Assembly: GCA_039619475.1 (NCBI GenBank)
Contig: CM077115.1
Coordinates: 493,665,352-493,729,351, forward strand
Length of the DNA stretch: 64,000 nt
Direction of reading: 5' to 3'
DNA from: Icerya purchasi
Taxonomy: Eukaryota > Arthropoda > Insecta > Hemiptera > Monophlebidae
The notes beneath the pieces are model-generated. The model searched no databases. It saw only the letters and a list, made by a program, of their open reading frames with translations, and had not been told where the DNA came from. This document shows, one piece after another, positions 47,379 to 59,000 of this stretch. Numbering within the stretch: position 1 is the stretch's first letter; each line of letters begins with the position of its first letter. A program made the translations under genes and the position numbers.

Positions 47379-49661
47379 CTATAAATGCTCAAATTTATTT
47401 TCCTTACCGGTGTACCTTATTCTTTGTAGTGCAGAAAAAGAGCGATCAATAGTACATATTGTAACAGGAATTATCATTGCAACTTGTATGACTATTTTAA
47501 TTGAAGGATAATAATATAATGGACATGCGAGTAAATCAGTTAATGTCAATTCCTCAATATTTGCAATCAAACCCCGGTCATAAAGGAGATTTTTAATTCC
47601 ATATATTTCATTTATTAATTTCGTATCGGTTGTAAACTGATTTTTTGATATAATATTTTTTGGATGAATTTTAAAAATTGCAATAATTGTTGCGTTATTT
47701 TGTGAAAATCTACAAACTATGGAATCTATTAACGAGAATCTAAATATAGATTGAAACTATTACGTCTCGAAAGTATTCTTCTATTGTCAAAGACGGACAA
47801 TTACGGCATTTTGTTGGCGCAAAACAATACGTAGGGTTCTTAAATTAACATCTAATGAGTTAGATATTTCTGTTATTTGTTCGTACATTTTTTCAAATTG
47901 CACGTTTTCACGATGAAATTGAAATATTACTAACCATTACTGATCCACTTATGAAATTTCTCGATATTTAAGTTAACACACTGGAGAGCAGCTGAAACTG
48001 GTTCTAATAATAGTAGAATATTGTACAATTATAAATAAGGAAACAATGAACATTGGTGTGAGACATGCCGAAAACAAATAGTTTGAAATTTGTTCAGTAT
48101 TTTGATTATTACCACATTAATCGATAAATATTCAAGTTTGCCAATAATTTCAAATAAATGTTACCGAAATAAACGAATGCTTTTATACTTTTCAGTTCCA
48201 TCTTGTTTCACACAGTAAAGGAATATATTTGGCACCAAACTTCTTCGTACTGAACTTTTTCTGAAGATTTTAATAATTGATTTTAGTTGTTCCCACTGAA
48301 TTTCGAATTTCAACTAGTTTATTTAAATCGTTGACAACAAGATTTAATTTATGAGATGCGCGGTGCATGAATTAAGCTTTCGGATACGCGTTCCTTATAA
48401 TCTGTCGAACTCCTCCTTCTTTGTCAGCCATAATGGAGCATTTATCATAGCCTTGTCCAATAAGTGAATTCACATTCAAATCTAATTCCTCACGATTTGT
48501 TACAGTCGAATGAGCAATTTTTTCTGCACTCTGATCACTTAGCTGAACAAAGCCGGAAAATTCTTTTAACATTTGTGATTTACAGCAAAAATATCGAGCG
48601 CCTAGGGAAATTTTCTCCATACCTGAGATATCAGCTGTTTCATCAGCTAAAATCGACTAATAAACCGATTCTTCGATTTTTGTGATAATTTTTTTTTTGT
48701 AAAATATTTCCACAAATATTTAATTTCGAATTTTTGGCGATCCGTATTTAGCATTTTAGATAAAACTGTTTAAATGATCCCTTAATAGTATATTCCCAGC
48801 GTCAGCGCTGAAATGAATCAAATCTATAAAATTATCGGTTTCTAACGATTTTTCATAAATACCGATGTCGTGTGTATCGCAGAAAACAATCGCGGAAAGA
48901 ATGGACAATAATTTGTTTTGATTCTCTTTTATTGTTCGCTTTGCATGTGCTACCTGGATGTCAATAGATAATTTCTTTCCCTTAATGACTTCGACAAAAT
49001 TAATTGTATCCCTTGAATCACTTTTACGCCAAACACTTTTTATGTGATATTGAACATATTCATGGAATTTTTTATAATTATTGCAGGGTTTTACTATAAA
49101 TGATCCTTGTAAATCTCGTTCAATTTTCTGAGGAAACAATACACAGTAACGGCATACGGTGAATAGGCTAACTCTAAGGGGTGAGTACTCGGTTAATCAT
49201 GTAGAAATAAAACAGCGACTCAACCGTCGAGAATCTTTACGAAAATTATATGACTGATTTGGTTTTTTAAAATTTCAAATTTTATTTCGTCTGTCTGTGG
49301 GTTTTCAATCACCTCTACGTCCAATCTTGAAGGAGCATCTGAAGAAAATGTAGTATTGTTATCTGGAAATGGTTGCCCTGGTGTGAGTTCTAAAGAAGGC
49401 GCAGAAAATGAAAAAGATGATAAGGATGATGACGATTCATCAACTGATGAAGGGGAGTTGGCTATTTTCACTTATTTTAAATTTCTGGACAATAAACCCG
49501 TATTTTCGAAGATCCGACATTTTTTTTCTGCTGTTTTGTTTCTGGACAAAATGAGAATTAGGTGAAATAACGAAATCTGCATATTTACAAGCGGTACCGC
49601 TTCTGCCTCGACATGACAAAGGACACCTTGTGTAGTCGTATGTTTTTAGCCTAATTGCCAA
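47379..49661 (-). pseudogene. hAT transposase pseudogene (ZMYM1-like, TTF-type N-terminus)
   Basis: Order on minus: N-terminal Cys/His region (YTRCPLSCRG...CKYADFVIS, 49630-49560) as in TTF-type zinc fingers, an acidic linker, then the helical region (FVEVIKGKKLSIDIQVAHAK, about 48990-48930; FIDLIHFSADAGNILLRDHL, about 48825-48770), then after a stop ILADETADISGMEKISLGAR near 48650-48600 with the catalytic-region DE, GQGYDKCSIMADKEGGVRQI (48450-48400), and the C-terminal dimerisation segment IPVTICTIDRSFSALQRIRY (47480-47420). Several stops and frameshifts separate these blocks, so it is inactive. Confidence 0.8.
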
Positions 49662-49740
49662 ATCTTATTGATAATTGATAATGTGATAAATGCATATTTT
49701 AGACAAGGAAAAACAAAAGATATAATAGAAAAATTAATCG

Positions 49741-49780
49741 ACTGAACACGCAATATATATACATATATATATATATATGA
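49741..49780. repeat. (TA)n microsatellite
   Basis: Alternating TA tract with one interruption. Confidence 0.7.
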
Positions 49781-50749
49781 CAAAAAAATAAAACTCAGTT
49801 ACAATTCATAATAAAAGGAAATCAGTTATAATCCTTATTTCATCATCATTTACGTTATAAAAATGACCTTGATCTCACACCATTTTCTCATTGGGTGCTG
49901 TTATGTAGATACTTCTCAGCGCAAGTGACGTGATAGTACAGAAATATTTTCGCTTAGAAGGCAATAATAGTACACATCGCTGTTATAAAAGCATCAGTAT
50001 ATATTTAGTATATTTTTATTCTCTTACTGATACATCGGTTGACTTTTTGTCTGTACCGTACTTTTGCTTTAAGAGGATTAGGCATTATGCCTAATTATTT
50101 TATGCGTCCACCTAAAATAAAAAATGTGTTATTTGTTTCAATTTTTGCATTTCATTTCAGCCAGGGATTGCTCTATACTGAATACGCCCTTGTTTAAGAC
50201 TGTTTCAATAAGTAAACAGAAAAAGTGATGCAAAGGGAAACAAAACTGGCTATCGTAATGGCAATGGTATTTTTTGATTAGTATATGTTTTGACTATACA
50301 TATGATCGATTGTTTCTAGGTATGGGGCTCGTTGGTTGTGTTTCAGTAATCTCTACGGAACCACCACTGCTCAATTACATATACGAAACAGCGCGTTATG
50401 ATTTGTTCTTTTGCTTTTCGAAAACGTTAAACCTTGTGAAATGCACCGGAGAATGCAGGCACAGTATGGGGTAGTTCATGTATGAATTCCTCAAGTTTTT
50501 ATTAAATGGACGCCAAAGTGTAAAGACAAAAGAATGCAACGGACGGCCCGTTGAAGCTTTGACGGCGGCACTGATTTTTACGATTTTTATGCCACTCTTT
50601 CCATTTACTTATTGTGAAGCACCCTCTTCACTATACCATTTCACTATTCAACATTATCACACCTACTGTTCCACATGTACACATGCGTGCCTATTCCCAC
50701 ACACGCAAAACCCTCTAATCACTAAATTACCACACTGCTAATATATACC

Positions 50750-52140
50750 AGTTCCAAAGCTAGTGCAGCATCGCATTTACAAACGCACATTCCGCTGCGC
50801 CAGTCCGAAATTGGAATGTAAGTAATCAGAACTAGCCTAAAAATTATCCGAACCCCTTTCCCCTCTGACTGCACGAGTATTCATTTAACTTAAATATAAT
50901 ATGATAATTTATAAATATTATATTTTAAAACCCTTAAATTACGTTACAAATGTTATATATTTTTATATATTGCACGGACACAGAGTACCTTTCAATTCAT
51001 TAAAACATATAACTTTATTTATATTTTAATTAATTTAATTAAATTAAAATACAAGTTTAAAAAACATAATTAATTCACAAAAATATATGTACATATATAA
51101 AATTCGTCCTACCGGTTTCGTCTACTTGACACATTCATGGACTCTGAATATGTCAAGTAGACGAAACCGGTAGGACGAATTTTATATATATATATATTTT
51201 TGTGAATTAATTACGTTTTTTAAACTTGTATTTTAATTTAATTAATTAAAATATAAATAAAGTTATATGTTTTAATGAATTGAAAGGTACTCTGTGTCCG
51301 TGCAATATATAAAAATACATAACTTTTGTAACGTAATTTAATGGTTTTAAAATATAATATTTATAAATTATCATATTATTGAGACAAGCGATTACAGGAA
51401 GAAATAACACATAATAACTTAAATATACTATTCCAATACGAAAAATTAGCACAACCCTCTTCCGCTTTTGTACGAATTAAAAAATCTGAGTACAAGTAAT
51501 CAAATGTAGTCTGAGTACACTTTTCCAGTCTCTGAAAGTAACCCACAACCATTCCAGCGGGCACACATGCATAGTCATTGTCACGCACGTCTGCCGCCTC
51601 CACGATGCAACTGCCAAAATCAGCGGAGCATTGTTTCTGTTGCATGAGTTTAAAGTTTGCATGAAAGTATTCAAAATTAATCAAAGTGTACTCTATCACT
51701 ACTAAAGTTAATACAACTCTTCTCCTTCCCGTTGCACGAGTTAAATAATATTCGACATCACTTTTTTCGAATGATGCCTAAGTATACTATTGCAATATCA
51801 AAAACGAAACCAAGCCCTTCTTTCCCCCTTTTAATTGTACGAGTTCAAAATCTGCGTGTACATATCCAAATTTAACCTACTATTCTACTACTAAAAATTG
51901 AATTCAGCTCCGTCTAATCTAACAACAAATTATCAAAATGCAACTCAAGTATCCAATCATCTGAAATTACCCTATCCGTGCATATATATACACACAACCA
52001 TTCCCGCGCACGTCAATGCAAATTAGTCTTTCGTTCGTCCACTAGCCATTCCGTCAGATAGCGAAGCCTGCGAGGCACTACGCTTACGCATAAACACGTA
52101 TTTTCATACACGCTACCAACAACAATTGTTCATTGTGTAC
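50750..52140. repeat. degenerate tandem repeats around a hairpin element
   Basis: Related phrases recur at intervals of about 360 bp: 'aaatatactattccaatacgaaaa' (51421) and 'aagtatactattgcaatatcaaaa' (51780), 'tgtacgaattaaaaaatctgagtac' (51468) and 'tgtacgagttcaaaatctgcgtgtac' (51837), 'caaccattccagcgggcacac' (51546) and 'caaccattcccgcgcacgt' (51996). Similar words occur at 46720-46850. The ORFs here are accidental. Confidence 0.55.
50897..51383. repeat. long hairpin (foldback) element, copy 2
   Basis: Near-perfect inverted repeat centred at about 51141, arms about 235 bp. Same tip (CCTACCGGTTTCGTCTACTT and its complement) and same 'cacggacacagagtacctttcaatt' outer arm as copy 1. The loop is GGACTC-like and slightly longer than in copy 1. 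The right side continues with 'attgagacaagcgattacagg...cacataat', shared with copy 1. Confidence 0.9.
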
Positions 52141-53269
52141 ACCGATTTCACGCTATTTATTATATAATGTCTGTGCAAAATTTATAATTTTATTTCTAGA
52201 GATTGCAATCAGTAGTAACAAAAAAAATTCCATTCTTATTTTTGTACAATTCTAATAATCAGGAAATCGGGAGGATTTGGAAAACCAAAAATTTAAAAAT
52301 TAAATTTGAGCGGCCGCCGTGTTACTCATCTGTTTTTCCGCTGTCAGTATAGAATCCAACAAGATCACTAGGTCATCTGCAAAAGCCAGGCAGTCCACCT
52401 TAATTCTTTTATTTTTATATCCTATCGTGATCCCATTATCCAAATTTTCTTTATTCATTTCTTTACTCCATTCGCGAATAAAAAAGTAAGGGTGTGACAT
52501 TGTTCATCCTCTTGCCTGACTCCCGTTTTGATTTTAAAGGCATCTAAAACTTTTCCTCTGAATTTTACCTTCGAGCTGGTGTTTTTTAAAGTTTGTTCAA
52601 TAATCGCTGTTGTTTTACGATCTAATCCTAGTTCTTTTAAAATTTTAACACGTACCCCGATCTATGGAGTCATATGCTTTTTTAAAATTTGCGAAGATCG
52701 TTACAAACTTCTTATTCCTAAGCTTTAAATATGATAAAATAAATTTAAGATTAATTATTTGTTCCACATACGATCGTCCTCTCCGAAAATTCGCCTAATA
52801 TTCTTCTAGATGCGAAGTGTTCGTCCGCTTGCTATCGTAGTATCTTGGACGAGATCTTTTACACGTTACCGGCAACAAAGAAATTCCACTGTATTTATTA
52901 ACATGCGTTTTATCCTCTTTTTTATTAAGTGGATGAATAAAAGCGGATCTCCAGTCTAGTAGAAGTTTTTCTGTTTCTCATATCTCCCATCGATGATGTC
53001 TGTTAAAGTATTAATTATTTAGTCTGTCGTATATTCCAATCTTCGCCCTGTGCTTTATCTTTGAGCTGATGGATAATTTATTTAATTTCTTCCTTAGAGG
53101 GCGGGCAGGAGTCTGGATGTGAATGTTCGTTGTTTTCACGCTGAAAAATTGATTCTGGTTGTTCGCAGTTCAAGAGCGATTTGAAATACACTGCTACCAA
53201 TTAGCAGTTGTCTTTATCGCTATGTTCAATTTTAGTCCAATCTTCTTTAAAATATAAGTGAGCTGCTGT

Positions 53270-53880
53270 GTATTTTGTTTTTTTTTTTTTTTAAATAAGT
53301 TGTGGGTCTCACAGGGCAAATATGCCCGTTGTGTGAATGCCCAGCACTCTTATAAACGTTTACTCAAAAAAACGAAAAAAAAAAAAAAAAAATCATAATA
53401 TTAGTAAACCTAAAGTTAAATCTAAGTAAGCACGCATACCAAATACGTACTAAATACGTATCTGTACATCGATATACGCAGGCAGCTTAATATTTTCAGT
53501 TCAAATGACGTGATCTTCTTTGTGACGTTAATATCAGGAAAAGACACGAGAAGGAAAAAATAAAATATATAAAGAAAGAAGCATTGTAAAGCGGAGAGAT
53601 TCGGGACGTAATTTATTTTTTAATCTTTGCACTATTCTTTCAGTTATTTCTCTACTTCCGTTTTCCGCACACCAATTTTTGTTTTCGTTTAATTATATGA
53701 TTGGGGATTGTACTTATTAACTTAATTAAAACTGAATCATCAGTATTATCAATTCGTAGATTTACGCCCTCCAGGGGATAGATGTAATATGTATTACTTT
53801 GGTTTCTTGTTAACCGAAGTTTTTGCCTGGATGGTAATTGTACATCAAATTCTAGTAATCTATAATAGTAATAGAACAAC
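53270..53880. other. probable insertion within the RTE-like element, origin unknown
   Basis: A T run (53277-53292) followed by 'gtgggtctcacagggcaaatatgcccgttgtg' and, after an A run at 53374-53391, sequence with a 75-codon minus ORF (FDVQLPSRQKLRLTRNQSNT) that does not look like RTE. The T run would be the poly(A) of a minus-strand retroposon. Not identified. Confidence 0.35.
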
Positions 53881-54700
53881 TAAGGAGGACATTTCATTGT
53901 TTTCGCTCCACCAGGTTGATCTAGAGTGGTTTTGTTTAAAGGTTCGGTAAAAACTGCGCACATTGTTTTTCTTAAACTCTTCTCCAATTTGTTTCATTCC
54001 ATCACTGTCAAAGGTTCGTTTTGCCGCACGTATAATATTCGCAGTTTGTTTTCTTGTATCTACGAATTTATTCCTGTGTTCTAAGCATATTCCCTTTTTT
54101 CCATGCACTCTGTCTTCGTATCAGTGCCCCATATTACATTCCTTATTCTCCCATTCGCAGTTCCAATCAAAGCTTCTTTTGTTTATGCCCCGTTTTGTGG
54201 ATTTAAAGTTTTTAACCTTTTCCTTGAATTTACCTGATTTTAGTTGTATGAGGTCAAATTTAATAATACTTCTCTTTCGTGTTCTCTTTGTGTTTTGATG
54301 GATTAATTTGACTTCAACTTCGGATAAATAACGAATCGAGATTAGCGTTCCTTAATACTTTGACATTTTGCATTTCTTAGGCCGTGGTTACCGTTCACAC
54401 GAATAGACGCGAGTAGCGAATAAGCGAGTACACGCGAATGTTTAGTTACACTAAAAGTAATGGTAGTGGTTACCGTTACGCGAATTTTACTCGCGCGAAT
54501 ACCAGCGAGTACGAGCGAGTAGCGAATGAACTGAAATGATTCAGTTCATTCGTTTATTCGCCCGATCATTTTACCCTACATAAGCATTTCTTGCCGGTAC
54601 ATGCATGAACAGTAAGCTAATTTCGATCTCAGCTGCAACGGATGTCAATTCAGTGTGTAATTTTTATGCGTAGTTACACTTGTTTTGTCAATTGTTCAAA

Positions 54701-54833
54701 ATGGATAGTGAATTATTAATAAGCGAAGTTTTAAAAAGAAAACCTTTGTGGGATATTACATGTAAGGAGCACAGTAAAAGAGAAGTGGTAAAAGCACTGT
54801 GGGATGAAGTTGCGGATATTTTAAAGTGCAATG
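54701..54833 (+). CDS. MADF (Myb/SANT-like) Harbinger protein, exon 1
   Basis: Starts ATG 54701 and reads LLISEVLKRKPLWDITCKEH and VVKALWDEVADILKC, the first two helices of a MADF domain with its conserved tryptophans. Ends in phase 1 before the donor GTAAGTA at 54834. In PIF/Harbinger elements this second protein binds the transposon ends and helps bring the nuclease into the nucleus (family knowledge). The intron (54834-57111) contains the large nuclease exon on the opposite strand. Confidence 0.8.
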
Positions 54834-54918
54834 GTAAGTATAAATGAAAATGGCATTGCTATGAACAAAAGAAGATAACATTTTTTTCATGTTTATTATT
54901 TTAAAATATATAACAAAA

Positions 54919-55789
54919 TTAGCCGTTTTTAGCTAATGTAAAGTAAGTTTTAAAAATATTTCTGACATTATTTGCAGCAAACGTCGCTCTATTTCCGCCT
55001 CCTCCGTATACATTAAGTTCATTCACATTAACGTATTCTTTTTCAGCTTGTAATAATGTAACCAAGTCGATACCTTCTTTATCAATAATTATGTTATGTA
55101 GCAAACATATAGTTTTTACAATAAGATTTGTCGTCTTCACATCGGTTTCAATTGCTTTCTGAAGTATACGCCATTTCGCAACAATTATTCCAAATGCACA
55201 CTCTACTACTTTTCTAGTCCTTGTGTGGAAATCATTAAATATTGCTTCTTCTTCAGTATGTGCATGGCAAGGTCGTAATAAATATGTTTTTAGAGGATAT
55301 GCTTCATCTCCAAGTATAACAAAAGGTGCAATCACATTGGTATCTGGTAGATATGTTGGTTCTGGAATATTGTATTTATCATTTTCTAAATGTTCGTATA
55401 ATTTAGAGGAAGTAAAAATTCCTCCATCACTTTGCCTACCATATGCGCCAACTTCAATATTCAAAAATCTGTACTTAGCATCAACAACTGCTTGTAAAAC
55501 TGTGGAAAAGTACTGTTTGTAATTAAAATAGCGACTTCCTGAATTCGGAGGAGGTTTTATGCGCACATGTTTTCCATCAATACACCCAATGCAGTTTGGA
55601 AATTTCCATCGTTCCCAAAATTCTTTAGCAACAATTGTTAGCTCATCCTGACTTAGAACCGGCATATGTATGGATACAAAGGTTTCCCATATAGCTTTAC
55701 AAACATCTCGTACTATCAGAGATATAGTAGAGTGAGATATTCTGTAACTAAATGATAAACTTCTATAGGAGCTTCCGGTTGATAAAAAT
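54919..55789 (-). CDS. HARBI1-like nuclease (DDE transposase), exon 2
   Basis: After acceptor tgtttcttag on minus (AG at 55791-55790) the exon reads FLSTGSSYRSLSFSYRIS, then the DDE_4 nuclease domain. Catalytic residues in the 295-codon frame: D77 (CIGCIDGKHVRI), D167 (VILGDEAYPLKTYLLRP) and E202 (RTRKVVECAFGII). The frame is intact to the TAA at 54919-54921, with no damage to catalytic motifs. The exon lies within the intron of the MADF gene on the opposite strand. The enzyme cuts and joins transposon DNA at TTA/TAA sites (family knowledge). Confidence 0.92.
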
Positions 55790-55955
55790 CTAAGAAACAA
55801 AAACATATTTTATCTGAGATAAATATAATTTAAAATTTCTGTGGTTTATAGATGCAACCGTAATATTTATTCCATAGCAACTTTGCCAGAATTAATTTGC
55901 TGTTTGAAATGTAGGGGGTAGCACCACTGTAACGGCCTAAAAAAACGTTTTTTGA

Positions 55956-55987
<32 letters not shown>

Positions 55988-57111
55988 GAAAGAGGAAAAG
56001 GAAAAATTAAAATTCATGATAGCGATGAAGCATATATTTAGGTGTTTAACAAAAAATTTCCGTTAAAAATAATACAAAATGGCGATTTCCCAGCCATTTT
56101 TGTAAGGCATGTTGATTTTAAGACGCCCTGCAATAGGCACTATAGCGAGCGCAAATTTTAATCTGGGAAAAATGAAAAAATTTTACTTAATCTGCATGCT
56201 AATGGCTGGAAAAATAAATACAAGATTTGAAAATTCGTGGTTGGTTAGACATTCATCGATGTGTGTTTCACTCTGGGATTCATACTGCGATATTTCCAAT
56301 TTATTCTTCCAATACTCGCAAGCTTTATAGTACTTTAATTTTACTTCAACATCTATGATTTTGTCTGTGAACCATCCAATCAATGACACGATTCCGAAAA
56401 GCGATGGACGCGTTAAAAATGATCGTGACAGATCTTTCATTGCAGAGATTTTTGTTAATAAATATTAAGTTAATATCTGTTAATTTTCATATTTTATGTA
56501 TAATTCTGTTTGTTTATTTCAATTCTGTTTATTCAGTTAGATTTATATTTGTAAAGTTATAAATATTTAAGAAATGCCGGAAATTGATAAGTCTTCGCTG
56601 CATTAGCAAAATAACTAGCTCGTATATCTTATAACCTTTTACGCGTCGTTTTTCATCTTCATTCGCTCGGTTCGTCATGTCGCCTACATATACATAATTT
56701 CGCGTCTCACTTTTTTCGTATCTTTGTCAACCTTTCCTCGCAGTTGTTATTTTATTTTTTACCCTTTCTAATCTTTTCGAAAACAGTCATCTTAGAGCAG
56801 CCTGTCACGCTCGCAGAACAGCGCGAAATTTTAAGGAAATTTTTCTTCCCCCAGGTAAATAACATATTGCCTCGTGTTTAGGAAGGTTCAAAGTGTATTT
56901 TAAGTTAATAAAAAAATAAATAAATTTTTCAGATAATTTACTGTGGTGTTACCCCACTAATTCGCGATCATTGTTTTCTTAAAAAAATAACACGGTCACA
57001 AATACATCTTATTTGTAACTTATTATTATTCTTCACAGTTATCATTATTGTTATTGATTTATACATATTTTACGATGATCTCTGAATTAAATAAACTGCT
57101 GTAAATTCCAG

Positions 57112-57759
57112 GAAACCTAGTTAGAAAGCGATGGAAAAACCTTCGTGATACATACAGGGTTGAGTTAAAAAAAAAAACAAGAAAAACCAAAATCAGGAAG
57201 TGCAGCGATATTAACAAAACCAAAGTGGGCTTTCTTCGATTCAATGAGTTTCTTATGTGACACAGTTGCGCCAGGACCTCTTGAAGGAAACCTACAGGCC
57301 TGTGAGGATGAAAACACTGAAACAGGAAATAAAAATGATAGTAGAGAAAATTATACTGATGATGACAGCAATGGTGCCGAAACAAACATTAGTTGCAGCA
57401 GTATTATTAAGAATTCCGCAAAACTAGAATCTTTTCGGGCATCTAGTAGTAAGAGAAAACGAACCAGTATGGAAGAATCATTCATAACATTAGAAACCGA
57501 AAAGCTGAAATTACTCAAACAAGATAATGAAATGAAACAGGATCCGGATTACAACTTTCTAATTAGCCTCTTGCCTGATTTAAAAAAACTGTCGGATCTT
57601 ACTGAAATGAAATTTAAAACTGAAATGATGAGATATTTGTTTGAATTAAAGCAAAATGAACAGAATTTGAAATATAGCCAGTCATCAACTCCTTCGTGGT
57701 CTAGTTTAAATGAGTCGGATCAACCGGACGAGTTTGTAAATAATTTAACCAATATCTAA
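57112..57759 (+). CDS. MADF Harbinger protein, exon 2 (one frameshift in an A run)
   Basis: Acceptor taaattccag (AG at 57110-57111). The codon completed across the junction is Gly, followed by NLVRKRWKNLRDTYRVELKK, the third MADF helix. An 11-A run (57167-57177) then puts the sequence one base out of frame. In the shifted frame PKSGSAAILTKPKWAFFDSM completes the MADF domain and continues as an acidic, Ser-rich tail to TAA at 57757-57759. The open part from Met 57244 is 171 codons. The frameshift could be real decay or a homopolymer sequencing error. Confidence 0.75.
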
Positions 57760-57839
57760 ATTATATTTTTCTGCAATTTTAAATTTCAATGCGTGTATAT
57801 ATTTCTAAATAAAGACTTTTATTTGCAATTTGTACTTAC

Positions 57840-58130
57840 CTTAATGTGATAGAAAGTCTTTCAGCTGAACAAATTACTTTCAACTCGTCGTTAGCAGTTT
57901 TCATAATTTTTTTTTTCTATTTTAGACAAAATATATTTAAATGTAAACGGAGTCATTCTGTAATACTCGAAAAATTTTACTTCGTCCAACAATAGGTGTT
58001 TATACAAATTATGAAATTCGCCATCTATTGCTCGCCTTTTAAAAATTACGTTATTCGACTTTTTTATCTTTAACTGTTTATAACATTTGTATTTAAGATA
58101 ACTATTTTCAAACAGAAATAATTGAGACAT
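57840..58130 (-). CDS. HARBI1-like nuclease, exon 1 (one frameshift in an A run)
   Basis: Minus frame from Met 58130 reads AIDGEFHNLYKHLLLDEVKF, FEYYRMTPFTFKYILSKIEK, the usual N-terminal helical region of HARBI1-type transposases. A run of 10 A (plus T run 57907-57916) shifts the frame. Past it ANDELKVICSAERLSITL-R continues to a donor aaggtaagt (GT at 57839-57838). The split Arg codon joins to exon 2 as ITLRFLSTGSSYRS, the pattern expected. The intron is about 2.05 kb and contains MADF exon 2 on the other strand. One base in the A run is the only visible defect. Confidence 0.82.
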
Positions 58131-59000
58131 CGTTAACTTTTCTTAACGCACAAACCGAGACTGATAGTTACAAATGAAGTATATTAAAGTAAGGAGAATC
58201 CGATTATTCGCTACTTGCTACTCGCGTGAACAGTAACCACATTATTCGCGCGCGAATTATTCGCTCAATTCGCTTCTACTAGCTTCTACTCGCTTATTCG
58301 CAATTCGCGTGAACGGTAACCGCCGCCTTATGCTGCTTTTTTTGCTATTGCTACACATGATCTCTTTGGAATTCTCCTATGCTGCGATTTAGACACGACC
58401 ATGTTCTTTGTTTCCTCAGTAGGTGTTTAAACGCGGTTGATTTCATTATTAATTGAAACGATCGGCAAAATCTACCGGTCTTTCTCCATTTCGGTGAGCT
58501 GGGCACACTTCCCGATTACATTACAATACTTTTTCTTCCTACCTAATTGGGCATTGAAATCGCCTGATAATATAATGGTGTGTTGTTTTCTTTGGGGGAA
58601 TTGTAACTAATATTTCTTCCAGCTCTTTCCAAAATTGACTCGTTCCTTTTGGACCCTTTTTATTAATTGAATTAGTTGGTGTATGTACATTTGTCATAAC
58701 ATAGGTCTTCTTGGTACTTCGGAAGGATAGAGTTGGCACTCGACTGTTCGGCGAATTAAAATCTATGACGCTGCCCAATACTGTTCTTATTAATCACAAA
58801 TCCCGTACCTAGATGCGGTACATTTTTCATGATACGTTTACCACATTTTCCTTTTCCGACGACGTGATTCAGTATATCTCAACAACGAACCATGTTGTCA
58901 ATCACCAGACACAGTCGAATTCACCTTCGACAGTATGACACTTGATGTGTCTCAACGCTGCAGCAAAATTTGACAAGAACGTTCTGTTGTTCCGTGTGTT

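Larger units (their letters stand above)
47064..50192 (-). mobile_element. hAT element of the ZMYM1-like type
   Basis: Possible inverted termini: CATGGGCGTACCCAG at 47064 and, on minus from 50192, CAAGGGCGTATTCAG (12 of 15 positions agree). The flanking 8-mers do not match, so the duplication has decayed or the ends are slightly off. The element carries the transposase pseudogene described separately and has the size expected of hAT. A terminus of the same type starts at 63902. Confidence 0.6.
54380..58327. mobile_element. structurally complete PIF/Harbinger transposon with TTA target duplication
   Basis: Termini: GGCCGTGGTTACCGTTCACA at 54380 and, on minus from 58327, GGCGGCGGTTACCGTTCACG. 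They remain similar for over 40 bp (gcgaataagcgagta). TTA lies directly outside both ends (54377-54379 and 58328-58330), the diagnostic 3-bp duplication. Subterminal regions carry many copies of GCGAAT/GCGAGTA (54395-54540 and 58200-58320). It encodes a HARBI1-type nuclease and a MADF-domain protein, the two proteins expected of autonomous members. It is inserted in an RTE-like element. Confidence 0.95.
52315..59000 (-). pseudogene. RTE-like non-LTR retrotransposon split by a Harbinger transposon
   Basis: Minus-strand order. Above the nested element: endonuclease pieces GVIDFNSPNSRVPTL-like (about 58775-58730), VMTNVHTPTNSINKKGPKGT (about 58700-58640), SGDFNAQLGRKKKY (about 58565-58525). Below it: basic linker (NVRSFYRTFKQNHSR at about 53975-53930), reverse transcriptase WRSAFIHPLNKKEDKTHVNK (about 52955-52900), FANFKKAYDSIDR (motif A, 52695-52655), VDCLAFADDLVILLDS (motif C, 52405-52360). 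The 3' part beyond motif C is cut at about 52315. Frames shift repeatedly. Blocks of foreign sequence may also lie at 53270-53880. Inactive. Confidence 0.8.

Noticed and set aside
54919..55806. HARBI1 ORF as a domesticated host gene
   Set aside because: It lies in an element with clear terminal repeats, TTA duplications and a partner MADF gene, so it is a transposon gene.
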